Assembly (NCBI RefSeq): GCF_016591715.1
Contig: NZ_AP024109.1
Coordinates: 3,410,001-3,474,000 of the forward strand
Reading direction: 5' to 3'
Origin: Mesorhizobium sp. J8
Lineage (GTDB): Bacteria; Pseudomonadota; Alphaproteobacteria; Rhizobiales; Rhizobiaceae
DNA: 64,000 nucleotides
The position numbers and the translations under genes were made by a program. Shown piece by piece: positions 62,798 through 64,000 of the stretch. Below the pieces are notes generated by a model. The model worked only from the letters and a program-made list of their open reading frames with translations, was not told the DNA's origin and made no database searches. Each line of letters starts with the position of its first letter. Position 1 is the first letter of the stretch.

Positions 62798-64000
62798 TTG
62801 ACCAACGAAAACACTCTCCCCAGCAACGACGCTGGGGAACTCTCCGGTTTCGCAGCCCTTGGCATCGGCGGCGCGCTGCTGAAGGCCACGCTTGCCGCGG
62901 GCTTCACCGAACCGAAGCCCATCCAGGTGCAGGCGATCCCGCCGCAGCTCGAAGGCCGCGACATCTTCGGCATCGCCCAGACCGGCTCCGGCAAGACGGC
63001 GGCCTTCGCGCTGCCGATCCTGTCGAAGATCATCGGCCTCGGCACCAAGCGCCGGCCGAAGACGGCGCGCGCGCTGATCCTGGCGCCGACGCGCGAGCTT
63101 GCCGTACAGATCGAGGACACCATCAAGCTGCTTGCCAAGGGCGCGCATATCTCGACCGCGCTGGTGCTCGGCGGCGTCTCGCGCTTCAGCCAGGTTAAGA
63201 AGATCGCGCCTGGCGTCGACATCCTGATCGCCACGCCCGGACGGCTGACCGACCTTGTGCGTGAAGGCGACCTCATCCTTGCCGACACCAAATGGCTCGT
63301 CCTCGACGAGGGCGACCGCATGCTCGACATGGGCTTCATCAACGACGTCAAGCGCATCGCCAAGGCGACCGCGTCGGATCGCCAGACGGCGCTGTTCTCG
63401 GCCACCATGCCGAACGAGATCGCCGAGCTCGCCAAGGGCCTGTTGAAGGATCCGGTCCGCATCGAGGTCTCGCCTCAGAGCACGACGGCGGCCGAGATCG
63501 TGCAGAGCGTGGTGCTTGCCCGCACCAAGCAGAAGCGCCAGGTACTGTCCAAGATGCTGGCCGACGAGGCGATGCGCACGGTGATCGTGTTCTCACGCAC
63601 CAAGCACGGCGCCGACCGCGTCACCAAGGACCTTGTGCGCGACGGTTTCGAAGCCGCCGTCATCCACGGCAACAAGTCGCAGAACGCCCGCCAGAAGGCG
63701 CTCAACGATTTCCGCGAGGGCGCGGTCCGCATCCTGGTCGCCACCGATATCGCGGCGCGCGGCATCGACGTGCCTGGCATCAGCCATGTCGTGAATTTCG
63801 ATCTGCCGGACGAAGCGGAAAGCTATGTCCACCGTATCGGCCGCACGGGTCGCAACGGCAGGGACGGCATCGCGATAACGCTGTGCGATCCTTCGGAGAA
63901 TGCCAAGCTGCGGCAGGTCGAGCGCATCATCCGCATGAAGCTGCCGGTCGTTGCCGACCATCTCGGCAGCCCGGATCCGCAGCGCGACCCCAAGGAAAAG
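62798..64000 (+). CDS. DEAD-box RNA helicase, RhlE-like (3' end beyond the window)
   Basis: The frame is open from TTG 62798 to the right edge: 401 codons, incomplete. TTG is the only start between the in-frame stop at 62783-62785 and the conserved domain. The Q-motif region is [19 protein letters not shown], then PIQ. Motif I is AQTGSGKT (60-67), motif II is DEGD (170-173) rather than DEAD, motif III is SAT, and motif VI is [10 protein letters not shown]. Such enzymes unwind RNA in ribosome assembly, decay or cold adaptation. The substituted third residue of motif II is known in some active family members. Confidence 0.92.
   Translation, partial: MTNENTLPSNDAGELSGFAALGIGGALLKATLAAGFTEPKPIQVQAIPPQLEGRDIFGIAQTGSGKTAAFALPILSKIIGLGTKRRPKTARALILAPTRELAVQIEDTIKLLAKGAHISTALVLGGVSRFSQVKKIAPGVDILIATPGRLTDLVREGDLILADTKWLVLDEGDRMLDMGFINDVKRIAKATASDRQTALFSATMPNEIAELAKGLLKDPVRIEVSPQSTTAAEIVQSVVLARTKQKRQVLSKMLADEAMRTVIVFSRTKHGADRVTKDLVRDGFEAAVIHGNKSQNARQKALNDFREGAVRILVATDIAARGIDVPGISHVVNFDLPDEAESYVHRIGRTGRNGRDGIAITLCDPSENAKLRQVERIIRMKLPVVADHLGSPDPQRDPKEK

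Overview
The window looks like chromosomal DNA of an alphaproteobacterium of the Rhizobiales, most likely Mesorhizobium or a close relative. The reasons are the high GC content, the order tRNA-Trp/secE/nusG/L11 operon/rif operon, two nearly identical tuf genes, a eukaryotic-type glutamine synthetase II (glnII) close to a glnB-glnA pair, sigma-54 promoters, and two families of intergenic palindromes of a kind common in rhizobia. The assignment is inference from content; no 16S gene is present.

Layout. 1-700: 3' end of the first tuf copy and its terminator. 800-4950: two tandem paralogues encoding exported two-domain ClpP-fold proteins of the COG3904 type, then a group II truncated haemoglobin. 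5089-5164: tRNA-Trp. 5613-17821: secE, nusG, rplK-rplA, a structured L10 leader, rplJ-rplL, rpoB-rpoC. 18004-19975: an O-methyltransferase and, on the other strand, an aldose-dehydrogenase-like oxidoreductase and a small unknown gene. 20422-39359: a continuous str/S10/spc/alpha cluster (rpsL to rplQ, including fusA, the second tuf, secY, adk and rpoA). 39551-48564: DegP-type protease, rarA, an Asp/Asn hydroxylase-like protein, rluC-type pseudouridine synthase, an EamA exporter, an ATP12 chaperone and an MFS transporter with a large extramembrane insert. 48635-56905: nitrogen region with glnII, a P1 peptidase, a TetR regulator, a frameshifted APC permease, an unknown membrane protein, glnA and glnB. 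57255-64000: NAD(P)H-hydrate repair enzyme, two glycosyltransferases, the carboxyltransferase subunit of propionyl-CoA carboxylase, and the start of a DEAD-box helicase that runs off the window.

Most of the window is core machinery: transcription (RpoA, B, C, NusG), translation (27 ribosomal proteins plus EF-Tu and EF-G) and Sec export (SecE, SecY). The nitrogen region pairs two glutamine synthetases with PII. Both glnII and glnB carry -24/-12 promoters, with NtrC-like 17-bp sites about 105-150 bp upstream.

The least ordinary parts are five. (1) The tandem ClpP-fold periplasmic proteins keep both predicted catalytic residues in their first domains, but each second domain has lost a different one. 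(2) An 8-bp-period inverted repeat lies between rpsM and rpsK. (3) Two families of dispersed palindromes occur, with four and three copies. (4) A 7-bp tandem duplication breaks the permease gene. (5) The L10 leader has a long-range stem. I did not find a clear multi-gene novel defence or biosynthetic system.
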